DNA of 56,347 nt from the NCBI RefSeq assembly GCF_009789225.1, contig NZ_WSTA01000015.1, positions 1 through 56,347 of the forward strand. Direction: 5' to 3'. The notes under the pieces are model-generated. The model saw only the letters and a program-made list of their open reading frames with translations, was not told the origin of the DNA and did no database searches. Source of the stretch: Agromyces seonyuensis. Its GTDB lineage: Bacteria; Actinomycetota; Actinomycetes; Actinomycetales; Microbacteriaceae. Of this stretch, positions 1 through 8,200 are shown piece after piece. Position 1 is the first letter of the stretch, and the number at the start of each line of letters is the position of its first letter. The translations under genes were made by a program, and so were the position numbers.

Positions 1-77
1 CTTCCCGGGCGGCCGCACGGGAAGCGGAGCGCGACGCCGCGGCGCAGCCCGTCGCGGCGGCTGCGCCCGCCGAATAG
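1..77 (+). CDS. 3' end of an upstream gene (partial)
   Basis: Reading from position 3 gives an open frame that ends in a TAG stop at 75-77. The last residues are Ala-rich with a charged stretch (ending PVAAAAPAE), which is typical of a disordered C-terminal tail of a high-GC actinobacterial protein. The fragment is too short to assign a family. The stop codon also forms the first three bases of a possible -10 box for the next transcript. A random open frame cannot be excluded at this GC content. Confidence 0.4.
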   Translation, partial: SRAAAREAERDAAAQPVAAAAPAE

Positions 78-80
78 GCT
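75..80 (+). promoter_or_regulatory. Possible -10 box (TAGGCT) before the TOPRIM gene
   Basis: TAGGCT fits the actinobacterial -10 pattern TANNNT and lies 8 nt before an ATG at 89. The same kind of box precedes several other genes in this window. No convincing -35 hexamer is visible. This is inference from pattern alone. Confidence 0.35.
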
Positions 81-88
81 CGGCCGCC

Positions 89-163
89 ATGAGCGCATCC
101 TCGGCGGGCTCCGGCGCAGCGTGCCGACGACGTCCGCGATGCGCGCCGGGCGGCGCGCGGTGA
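89..163 (+). CDS. Candidate 24-codon leader ORF overlapping the TOPRIM gene start
   Basis: ATG at 89 follows the TAGGCT box by 8 nt, the spacing expected for a nearly leaderless message. The frame runs 24 codons and stops at TGA 161-163, which overlaps the GTG start of the next gene (160-162) as GTGA, the classic geometry of translational coupling. The peptide is rich in Ser, Ala, Arg and Gly and has two cysteines; it matches nothing I recognise. It may be a real coupled leader peptide or a chance ORF. Confidence 0.28.
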   Translation: MSASSAGSGAACRRRPRCAPGGAR

Positions 164-729
164 GCGACGCCGTCGTCCTCGTCGAGGGCGAGAGCGACCG
201 GCGGGTGCTCGCCCTCGTCGCCGAGCGCCTCGGCGTCGACCTCGCGGCCGCGGACGTCCGCGTCGTCGTGCTCGACGGGATCACGAACCTCCGCCGGGCC
301 GTCGCCGCGGAGCCGGCGGGCATCCACGTCTTCGGCCTCTACGACGGCGCCGAGCAGCGCCAGGTGAGCCGGATGCTCGCCGAGGCCGGCCGCCCGACCG
401 CCGACGATGCGGCGGGCCTCGAAGCCCTCGGCTACTACGCCTGCACCCTCGACCTCGAGGACGAGCTCATCCGGGCCGCCGGCCCCGAGGCGGTCGTCGC
501 GGCGATCGCCGCCGCCGGCGAGCTCGGCAAGCTGCGCTCCTTCCAGCGTCAGCCGGCCCAGCGAGGGCGGCCGATCGAGGCGCAGCTCCACCGCTTCGCG
601 GGCACCGCGGCCGGGCGCAAGCACCGCTTCGGCGCGAGCATCGTCGCCGGGCTGCCGCTCGCGGACATCCCGTCCCCCATCCGACGGCTCTTCCACGCGC
701 TCCAGGCCGACCGGGAGCCCGCCCGCTAG
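160..729 (+). CDS. TOPRIM domain protein (OLD/ATP-dependent endonuclease-like)
   Basis: This 189-aa protein opens with the TOPRIM signature VLVEGESD, where the Glu is the general acid/base, followed by a second acidic motif GLYDGAE around residues 65-71. The family recalled is the stand-alone 'TOPRIM nucleotidyl transferase/hydrolase' group, related to the C-terminal half of OLD-type nucleases but without the ATPase half. A DLEDELIRA segment and a basic QRQPAQRGRP segment near residues 130-145 are typical of that group. DNA or RNA phosphoryl transfer is expected but the substrate is unknown. The start at GTG 160 is preferred because the TOPRIM core begins at once; an in-frame GTG at 121 and ATG at 139 are alternatives. 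The TAG stop overlaps a possible -10 box (TAGGGT) for the next gene. Confidence 0.75.
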   Translation: MSDAVVLVEGESDRRVLALVAERLGVDLAAADVRVVVLDGITNLRRAVAAEPAGIHVFGLYDGAEQRQVSRMLAEAGRPTADDAAGLEALGYYACTLDLEDELIRAAGPEAVVAAIAAAGELGKLRSFQRQPAQRGRPIEAQLHRFAGTAAGRKHRFGASIVAGLPLADIPSPIRRLFHALQADREPAR

Positions 730-749
730 GGTTCGCAACGGGGGTGTCG

Positions 750-1991
750 ATGGCCGCGATCCTGTTCTGTCCGGTGACGTTCAACCTCGCCGAGACCACG
801 CGGATGATCCAGGTCGCCCGGGCGCTGTCGCCGCAGCACCGCGCCGTGTTCCTCGGGTACGAGCCCGACTACCTCGACCTCGTGCGCGATGCGGGATTCG
901 AACTCCGCGTCGGCGAACCGGTCTGGAGTCCGGCCGAGCGGCAGCGGGCGATCGACTTCGACCAGGGCCGCTCGCTCCGCAGCCCGTTCACCCGCAAACT
1001 CGTCGCCGCGCGCGTCGACTTCGAACGCGCACTCATCCGGGAGGTCGGCGCCGTCGCGGTGGTCACGGGCTCGAACCTGACCTCGTTCCTCGCAGCGCGT
1101 GCCGAGGGCGTGCCGCTCTGCTATCCCGTGCCGTTCGCGCTGACGCGTCCGCAGGTCGCGCAGACCCGCCGCATGCGCTTCGTCGACGGGGAGGGCGGCC
1201 TCGCCTCCCTCGTGGACCGCATCGCGACGTCCGCGTTCCGCTGGATCTACAACTCCGCACCGCTCGCACCCCGCGCCTTCGCCTCGGTCGCGAAGGCGAA
1301 CGGCGTCCGGCCGCTGCGCACGGTCTCCGCGCTCCTCGAAGCCGACCGCAACCTCATCACCGAGGTGGCCGCCGACCTCGAGGGCTTCACCCTGCCCGAG
1401 CGCTACGAGCGGGTCGGGCCGATCTTCGCCCACCTGGATGCCCCCATCCCGCCGCTCCTCGCCGACCTCGCGGCCGGCCCGCGCAAGGTCGTCTACCTCG
1501 GGCTCGGCTCGTCGGCCGATCGGGGGCTCGCGCTCGCCGCAGCCCGGGCGCTCGGGGCGCTCGACGTCGAGGTCGTCGCCCCCATCGGGCACTATCTCCG
1601 AGCCGGGGACGCCGTGCCGCCCAACGTGCACGTGACCCCGCTGCTGCCCGCGCACCGCCTCGGCGGGCTCGTGGATGCGGCGGTCATCCACGGCGGCCAG
1701 GGCACGGTGCAGACGGCGTGCGCGACGGGCATCCCGTTCGTCGGGATGGGGCTGCAGCCCGAGCAGACGTGGCACGTGCGCCTGTGCGCGCGCAGCGGGA
1801 ACGCCATCGCCCTCTCGCCGAAGCAGGTGGGGACCCCGGCGTTCGTCGACGCCGTGCGGCGCGTGCTGACCGACCCGGGCATCGCGGCCGCGGCCGAGCT
1901 CGTGCGGCAGGAGTACGCGGGCGAGGACGGCGCCGCCGCGGCCGCCCGCAGCATCGAGGGCGCCATCCTCGAGCGGGCCGCCCCGCGCTGA
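750..1991 (+). CDS. MGT/UGT-like glycosyltransferase (GT-B fold)
   Basis: This 413-aa soluble protein has the two-domain shape of GT1-type glycosyltransferases. The N-terminal domain opens with a hydrophobic strand and an ETTRMIQVARAL helix that fits the acceptor side. The C-terminal half carries the HGGQGT motif (about residues 315-320) followed by GIPFVGMGLQPEQTWHV, matching the UDP-sugar binding region of the MGT/UGT family. It would transfer a sugar from a nucleotide donor to a lipid or small molecule; the acceptor is unknown. ATG 750 is chosen because a GGGGG run lies six bases before it; GTG 744 is the alternative. It sits 20 nt after the TOPRIM gene and 80 nt before an acyl-CoA synthetase with its own -10-like box, so operon membership is uncertain. 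Confidence 0.78.
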   Translation: MAAILFCPVTFNLAETTRMIQVARALSPQHRAVFLGYEPDYLDLVRDAGFELRVGEPVWSPAERQRAIDFDQGRSLRSPFTRKLVAARVDFERALIREVGAVAVVTGSNLTSFLAARAEGVPLCYPVPFALTRPQVAQTRRMRFVDGEGGLASLVDRIATSAFRWIYNSAPLAPRAFASVAKANGVRPLRTVSALLEADRNLITEVAADLEGFTLPERYERVGPIFAHLDAPIPPLLADLAAGPRKVVYLGLGSSADRGLALAAARALGALDVEVVAPIGHYLRAGDAVPPNVHVTPLLPAHRLGGLVDAAVIHGGQGTVQTACATGIPFVGMGLQPEQTWHVRLCARSGNAIALSPKQVGTPAFVDAVRRVLTDPGIAAAAELVRQEYAGEDGAAAAARSIEGAILERAAPR

Positions 1992-2025
1992 TCCGGCCAT
2001 CGCCGCTCCGGCATGGCCGCAGGCG

Positions 2026-2031
2026 TAGGCT
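2026..2031 (+). promoter_or_regulatory. Possible -10 box (TAGGCT) for the acyl-CoA synthetase
   Basis: TAGGCT lies 40 nt before the ATG at 2072, which has its own GGAG ribosome binding site at 2061-2064. It resembles other TANNNT boxes in the window. No clear -35 was seen. Confidence 0.35.
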
Positions 2032-2071
2032 CGCTGCGCCGATCCGTCCCACGGCTTGCTGGAGCTCTGCC

Positions 2072-3790
2072 ATGTCCCACCCCGGTCGCCCCGCCGTCCC
2101 CGCCACCGCCGCCGTCCGCGCGGCGCGCGACTTCCTCGTCGACCACGGCACCGACTACGACGCCGCGGTCGCCGGCTTCGCCTGGCCCGAGCTCGAAGAG
2201 TTCAACTTCGCCCTCGACTGGTTCGACGTCGTCGCGGGGGAGCACCCCGACCGCGCCGCCGTGACGATCGTCGGCGACGACCTCGTGGCCCGCTCGTGGA
2301 CGTACGGGGAGCTCGCCCGTCGCAGCGACCAGGTCGCGAACCACTTGCGCTCACTCGGGCTCGGCCGCGGCTCCAACGTCATCGTCATGCTGAACAACCG
2401 CATCGAGCTGTGGGAGGCCATGCTCGGCCTCATGAAGATCGGCGCCGTGTCGATCCCGACCTCGACGCTGCTCTCGGCCGACGACGTCGCCTACCGCGTC
2501 GAGGCGGGCGGGGCCGCGGCGGTCATCGCCCTGTCCTCGCTCGCCGACCGGCTGACGGGCGTCCCCGTGGGCGTGCTCCGGATCGCCGTCGGCGAGGATG
2601 CCGCGGCCGGTGCGCTCCCGTTCGACGCCTCGCTCGAGGCATCCGACTCGTTCGAGCCCGACGGCCCCACGCCCGCCGGCGACACGAGCCTGCTCTACTT
2701 CACCTCCGGCACGACGAGCCGGCCGAAGCTCGTTGCCCACACCCACGTCAGCTACCCGGTCGGGCACCTCTCGACGATGTGGTGGCTCGGCGTGAAGCCC
2801 GGCGACGTGCACCTGAACATCTCCTCCCCGGGCTGGGGCAAGCACGCGTGGAGCAACTTCTACGCCCCCTTCCTCGCGCAGGCGACGGTGTTCGTCTACG
2901 ACTACGTGCGCTTCGACGCATCGACCCTCATGCGGGTCATGGACGAGCACGGCGTCTCGACGTTCTGCGCGCCGCCGACCGTGTGGCGGATGCTCATCCA
3001 GGCCGACCTGGCGCAGCTGGCGCACCCGCCGCGCGAGCTCGTCGGGGCGGGCGAGCCGCTCAACCCCGAGGTCATCGTGCGGGTGCGGGATGCCTGGGGC
3101 CCGACGATCCGGGACGGCTACGGCCAGACCGAGATGACGTGCGCCATCGGCAACTCGCCCGGCCAGCTCGTCAAGGACGGGTCGATGGGCCGGCCGCTGC
3201 CCGGCTACCCCGTCGTGCTCGTCGACCCGCAGACGGGCGCGGTGAGCGAGACCGAGGGCGAGATCTGCCTCGACCTCTCGCAGCCGATCCTCGGCCTCAT
3301 GGCCGGGTACGAGGGCGATCCGGCCAAGACCGCGGATGCCCGCCGCGACGGCTTCTGGCACACCGGCGACATCGCCGCGCGCGACACCGACGGCTACCTC
3401 ACCTACGTCGGCCGCGCCGACGACGTCTTCAAGGCCTCCGACTACAAGATCTCGCCGTTCGAGCTCGAGTCCGTGCTGCTCGAGCACCCGCTCGTCGCCG
3501 AGGCCGCCGTCGTGCCGAGCCCCGACCCGCTGCGCCTCGCGGTGCCGAAGGCGTACGTGTGCGCGCCCGCGGGCGCCGCGCTCGACGAGTCCGAGGCCGC
3601 GCGCTCGATCTTCGCCCACGCGAATGCACGCCTGTCGGCGCACCTGCGCGTGCGCATCCTCGAGTTCGTCGACGAACTGCCGAAGACGATCTCGGGCAAG
3701 ATCCGCCGCGTCGAGCTGCGCGAGCGCGAGCACCTCCGCATCGCGGGCGGCGAGGCGGCCGGCCAGCACCTCGAGCGCGACTACCGCTGA
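2072..3790 (+). CDS. AMP-forming acyl-CoA synthetase (medium-chain/benzoate-CoA ligase-like)
   Basis: This 572-aa enzyme belongs to the ANL adenylate-forming superfamily. It would activate a carboxylic acid with ATP and then load it on CoA. The A3 phosphate-binding motif FTSGTTSRPK is at residues 210-219, the A5 region reads GYGQTEMT near residue 350, the A7 Asp lies in FWHTGDIA, and the A10 lysine is in PKTISGKIRR near the C terminus. The pattern SSPGWGKHAWSNF and an insertion-free N terminus resemble the ACSM medium-chain acyl-CoA or benzoate/2-aminobenzoate-CoA ligase branch rather than long-chain FadD. ATG 2072 is supported by GGAG seven bases upstream. No other fatty-acid or aromatic catabolism genes are adjacent, so the substrate stays open. 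Confidence 0.88.
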   Translation: MSHPGRPAVPATAAVRAARDFLVDHGTDYDAAVAGFAWPELEEFNFALDWFDVVAGEHPDRAAVTIVGDDLVARSWTYGELARRSDQVANHLRSLGLGRGSNVIVMLNNRIELWEAMLGLMKIGAVSIPTSTLLSADDVAYRVEAGGAAAVIALSSLADRLTGVPVGVLRIAVGEDAAAGALPFDASLEASDSFEPDGPTPAGDTSLLYFTSGTTSRPKLVAHTHVSYPVGHLSTMWWLGVKPGDVHLNISSPGWGKHAWSNFYAPFLAQATVFVYDYVRFDASTLMRVMDEHGVSTFCAPPTVWRMLIQADLAQLAHPPRELVGAGEPLNPEVIVRVRDAWGPTIRDGYGQTEMTCAIGNSPGQLVKDGSMGRPLPGYPVVLVDPQTGAVSETEGEICLDLSQPILGLMAGYEGDPAKTADARRDGFWHTGDIAARDTDGYLTYVGRADDVFKASDYKISPFELESVLLEHPLVAEAAVVPSPDPLRLAVPKAYVCAPAGAALDESEAARSIFAHANARLSAHLRVRILEFVDELPKTISGKIRRVELREREHLRIAGGEAAGQHLERDYR

Positions 3791-3796
3791 GCGGCT

Positions 3797-3879
3797 CCGC
3801 CGGTCGAGTAGGCGCGCAGCGCCGTATCGAGACCGGGCCCCGGGGTCTCGATACGGGCTCCGCCCGACTCGACCGGCGG
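3797..3879. repeat. Dispersed palindromic repeat, copy 1 (complete)
   Basis: The outer arms, 3797-3809 and 3867-3879, are perfect inverted repeats of 13 bp. The inner arms, 3823-3834 and 3844-3855, are perfect complements of 12 bp. Less conserved spacers GGCGCGCAGCG and GGCTCCGCCC lie between. It sits just after the acyl-CoA synthetase stop and before the convergent rlmN, so it could fold as a long RNA hairpin and end transcription from both sides. Further copies lie near 20.1 kb and 32.3 kb. Confidence 0.85.
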
Positions 3880-3891
3880 GTGTGCGGCGTT

Positions 3892-3924
3892 GGTCGAGTC
3901 GGCGCGCAGCGCCGTATCGAGACC
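3892..3924. repeat. Dispersed palindromic repeat, solitary left half-copy
   Basis: This 33-bp stretch repeats the left arm of copy 1 almost exactly (GGTCGAGTCGGCGCGCAGCG followed by CCGTATCGAGACC) but has no matching right arm nearby. It lies between copy 1 and the rlmN stop codon. It could pair with the right arm of copy 1, giving alternative structures, or be the remnant of a second element. Confidence 0.75.
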
Positions 3925-3950
3925 TTGGCGCCCGACCAGCCGGACCGCAC

Positions 3951-5192
3951 TCAGACGAGCGCGGCGGCCTCTTCGTCGTCCTCGGTGGTGACGAGCTGGC
4001 CGCAGGCCCCGTCGATCTCCTTGCCGCGGGTGTCGCGGATGGTCGTCGGGATGCCCGCCTCCTCGAGGCGGCGCACGAACTCGAGCTGCACGGGGACCTC
4101 GGACGACGTCCAGATGGAGCCCGGCGTCGGGTTGAGCGGGATCGGGTTGACGTGCACCCAGCCGTGGCCGCGCTCGTTGAGCTTGGCCGCGAGCAGGTCG
4201 GCGCGCCAGGCGTGGTCGTTCATGTCCTTGATGAGGGCGTACTCGATCGAGACGCGGCGGCCGGTCTTGTCGAAGTAGGCGCGTGCGGCATCCAGCGCCT
4301 CGTCGACCTTCCAGCGCGAGTTCACGGGGATGAGCTCGTCGCGCAGGTGGTCGTCGGGCGCGTGGAGGCTGAGGGCGAAGGTCACCGGGATGTCCTCCTC
4401 GGTGAGCTTCTTGATCGCGGGCACGAGGCCGACGGTCGAGACGGTGATGCCGCGCGCGGACATCCCGAGGCCCTCGGGGGTCTTCGCGACCATCGTGCGC
4501 ACCGCGCGCATGAGCCGGTTGTAGTTCGCGAGCGGCTCGCCCATGCCCATGAAGACGATGTTCGAGACGCGCTCCTCGGAGTGGTCGTCGTGCTTCTTGC
4601 CGCCGAGCTCGCCGCGCGCGATGGCGCGGTTGGCCTGCACGACCTGGTCGACGATCTCGGCCGCCGACATGTTGCGCGTGAGGCCCTGCTGGCCGGTCGC
4701 GCAGAAGGGGCAGTTCATGCCGCAGCCGGCCTGGCTCGACACGCACAGCGTGATGCGGCCCGGGTAGCGCATGAGCACCGACTCGACGAGGGCGCCGTCG
4801 TGGAGCTTCCAGAGGAACTTGATCGTGTCGCCCTTGTCGGTCTCGAGGCGACGCACCTCGGTGAGCAGCGGCGGCAGGAGGCCGGCGACGAGTTCCTCGC
4901 GGCCCTCGGCGGGCAGGTCGGTCATCTCGGCGGGGTCGCTCGTCCAGCGCGTGTAGTAGTGGCGCGCGACCTGCTTGAGGCGGAACGCGGGGATGCCGAT
5001 CTCCTCGGCCTTCGCCTTCCAGTCGGCCGGCGCGAGGTCGGCGAGGTGCACGGGGGGCTTGCCGCGCTTCGGCGAGGCGAAGTTCAGCAGGGGGCGGCCG
5101 TCGGTGCCGAGCTTCTGCGTCCAGCCCTCGGTCGCGGGGCGCACCTGGCGGGCGCCGGTCCGGCGGATGGGGGTCGAGTCCTCAGCAGTCAC
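3951..5192 (-). CDS. rlmN: Dual-specificity 23S rRNA A2503/tRNA A37 C2-methyltransferase RlmN
   Basis: This 413-aa radical-SAM enzyme methylates C2 of A2503 in 23S rRNA and of A37 in some tRNAs. The iron-sulfur binding motif CGMNCPFC places C157, C161 and C164 at the cluster. The GMGEPLANY motif follows near residue 220, and the essential C-terminal Cys is in GACGQL at residue 397. An N-terminal helical domain with [14 protein letters not shown] is typical. The N terminus is about 25 residues longer than compact homologues and starts with a disordered basic stretch. The start is GTG at 5192; a TACGCT box six bases upstream and the lack of a clear ribosome binding site suggest a leaderless message. 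It is convergent with the acyl-CoA synthetase, with repeats in between. Confidence 0.95.
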   Translation of the reverse strand: MTAEDSTPIRRTGARQVRPATEGWTQKLGTDGRPLLNFASPKRGKPPVHLADLAPADWKAKAEEIGIPAFRLKQVARHYYTRWTSDPAEMTDLPAEGREELVAGLLPPLLTEVRRLETDKGDTIKFLWKLHDGALVESVLMRYPGRITLCVSSQAGCGMNCPFCATGQQGLTRNMSAAEIVDQVVQANRAIARGELGGKKHDDHSEERVSNIVFMGMGEPLANYNRLMRAVRTMVAKTPEGLGMSARGITVSTVGLVPAIKKLTEEDIPVTFALSLHAPDDHLRDELIPVNSRWKVDEALDAARAYFDKTGRRVSIEYALIKDMNDHAWRADLLAAKLNERGHGWVHVNPIPLNPTPGSIWTSSEVPVQLEFVRRLEEAGIPTTIRDTRGKEIDGACGQLVTTEDDEEAAALV

Positions 5193-5198
5193 CGTGAA

Positions 5199-5204
5199 AG
5201 CGTA
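5199..5204 (-). promoter_or_regulatory. Possible -10 box (TACGCT) for leaderless rlmN
   Basis: On the minus strand TACGCT ends six bases before the GTG start of rlmN, so transcription would begin at or next to the G of the start codon. No Shine-Dalgarno sequence lies between. The geometry is the same as at 24559, 34706 and 47945. Confidence 0.45.
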
Positions 5205-5244
5205 CTCGCCCGCCCTGCGAAGCCTCCGAGAAGGCGAGGGTCCC

Positions 5245-8200
5245 TCAGCGGTCGCCCGTGCGGGCGGCGCGCGGCCTCCGCCGGACGACGAGGATGCCGC
5301 CCGCGGCGATCAGGGCGATGCCCGCGGCGATCGCGATCCACGCTTCCACGCCCGTGCCGGAGAGCCGCGAGGGCGCCGAGCCGGTGGGGCCGGGCGGCAG
5401 GGTCGTCTCGCCGCCGGGCGGCGAGGTCGGCGGCTCGAGCGGCGGCACCGCGTCCCGCGGCGACTCGTGCACGGTGCAGCCCGGGGGCATCGTCTCCGAG
5501 TCGTACGGCCCGATGACGGCGGCGGCCGCGATGAGCCCGACGGGGGCCGGCCCGGCGAACGATGCAAAGGCGGGGAGGCCCTCCGTGCCAGCCGCGACGG
5601 CGCAGACCTCGGCGGCGTCCTCTCCGGGGTCGACGACGCCGTTGAGCAGGATGCCGTCGCCGAGCTCCGACTCGTCCCGCACCACGATGGCGTACGTCAC
5701 CGTGACGACCGAGCCGCCCGGCAGGTCGCCCCCGACCGAGAACCGCCCGTCGGCGATCGGCCCGACCAGGAGCGCCGGGTCGCTCGAGACCGGCTCCGAC
5801 ACGACGTCCGCGTCGTCGAGGACGCCGGAGAGGTCGTCCTCGTACGCGAGACTCGCCGTGCCCGTGCCGGCGTTGCCGAACTCGAGCGTGTAGACGATCG
5901 TCTCGCCGCCGGCCACGGCCGAGCCGGAGGCGGGCGACGCCGACTTGACGACATACGGGTCGGGGAGCCCCTGCACGGTGCAGAGGGTGCTGCCGGGCAG
6001 GCAGTCGGCGGGCGGCGGGCTCCCCGTCGGCCCGAGGAAGTTCTCCAGACGGCCGTCGCCTCCCGCGTCGACGATCGCCCGGTACGACACCGCGACCACC
6101 GTGCCGGCCGGCAGCACCCCCGTGAAGTCGAAGCCGCTCGCGGAGCGCGCGACCGCCAGTGGTCCGGCGCCACTGACCGTGAGGTCGACGATCGCGTCGT
6201 CGGCGAGCTCCGCGAACCGGTCGCTCACGGCGACGCGCACGGCGCCCGGCCCGTTCGAGGCGAACGTCAGGGTGTAGACGATCTCGTCCCCGACGCCGAC
6301 CGTCGAGCCGGTCGGCGGATCGGACGACTTGGCGAGCGAGAGGGAACCGACCGGATGTTCGGTGCAGCCGGCGTCGTCGGTGGCGCACGTCGACGGCGGC
6401 GTCCCGCCGGTCGGGATCGCGGCGTTGGCGAGGAGGCCGTCGCCGCGCACCCCGTCGGCATTCACCGTCACGGTGTAGGTCACGGTCGCGCTCCCAGGCG
6501 GCAGAGCGCCCGTGACGGCGATCGCATCGCCCGCGGCGTTCAGTGCCGCGACGAGCGGTGCCGTCGCGGTGATCGAGGTCGGATCGAGCGTCGCGTCGTC
6601 GACGACGCCCGCGAGCACGTCGGTCGTGTCGACCGCCGCCGCGCCGGGCCCGTTCGACGTGAACGTCAGCGTGTACGTGATCGTGTCGCCCGCCTGGACG
6701 CTCGCACCGTCGGCGGGGTCGGCGGTCTTGGCGACGGCGTACGACCCGACCGGATGGCTCGTGCACGCCGGGTCGTCGTCGGCGCAGGTCGCCGGCGGCG
6801 GGTCGCCGGTCGCCGCGACGAAGTTGTCGAGCACGTCGTCGCCCCGGGCGCTGTCGGCGTTCACGGTCACGGCGTAGGTCAGGGTCGCCGTACCGGGCGG
6901 GAGGGTGCCGGTCACTCGGATGCTCGCACCGTCCGCAGCGGGGACGGCCGTCAGCGGCGCCGAAACGACCACCGACGCGGGATCGAGCGTCGCGTCGTCG
7001 ACCACGCCCGCGAGCAGGTCGGTGCGGTCGACGGGAGCGGGCGCGGCGCCCGTCGAGGTGAACGTCACGGTGAAGACGAGCACCTCGCCCGCGCGAACGC
7101 TCGTGCCCGACGGCGGGGCGGCCGTCTTGGCGACCTCGAGGTCGGCGACCGGGTGGCTCGTGCACACCGGGTCGTCGGGCATGCACTCCGCCGGAGGCGT
7201 CGCGCCGGTGGCGACGACGACGTTGCCGAGGACGTCGTCGTTCCTGGCGCCGTCGTCGTTCACGGTCGCGGTGTAGGTGAGGGTCGCCGTCCCGGGCGGC
7301 AGGGAGCCGGTGATGCGGATGCTCGCGCCATCCGCCGAGCGGACGGCCGTCAGTGGAGCATCCACGGCGATCGAGTCCGGGTCGAGCGTCGCGTCGTCGA
7401 CGACCCCCGCGAGCAGGTCGGTGCGGTCGACCTCGGCGGCGCCAATGCCGGTCGAGGTGAACGCGACCGTGTACGTGATCGTGTCGCCGGCTTCGACCGC
7501 GCTGCCGTCGGGCGGGTCGCTCGACTTGACGATCTCGAGGGCGGCCACCGGGTGGCTCGTGCAGCGCGCGTCGCCGGCGACGCACGCCGCCGGCGGAGCG
7601 GTTCCGCTCGGGAACACGAAGTTCGCGAGGACGTCGTCGCCGCGGAACCCGTCGTCGGCGACCCGGAACTGCGCCGACCAGGTGTAGACGCCCGGCGGCA
7701 GCAGCCCCGTGAACTCCACGAGGTTGCCGGTGTTCTCGACGACGAGCTCTGGAGAGGCGGCGACCACGCCCACGAACGCCGCGTCGTCGACGACTCCGGC
7801 GAGGTCGTCGGTGGCGGCGAGCGCGGCCGCCGCCGTGCCGGTGGAGGTGAACGTCAGCGTGTACGTGACGAGGTCGCCCGCGGCGACCGTCGCGCCGTCG
7901 GCGGGGTCGCTCGTCTTGGCGATCTCGAGGGCGGCGACGAGGTGGGACGTGCACGTGAGGTCGTCGGCGGCGCAGGTCGGCGGCGGCGGCGTGCCGGTGG
8001 GCACGAGGAAGTTGCCGAGCACGTCGTCGCCGCGCTCGCCGTCGGCGTTCACGGTCGACGTGTACGTCACGATCGCGGTCCCCGGCGGCAGCAGTCCGGT
8101 CACGCGGATGCTCGCGCCGTCGGCGGCGAGTTCGGCGACGAGGGGCGCGGTGGCCGTGATCGATCCCGGATCGAGGGTCGCGTCGTCGACGAGCCCGGCG

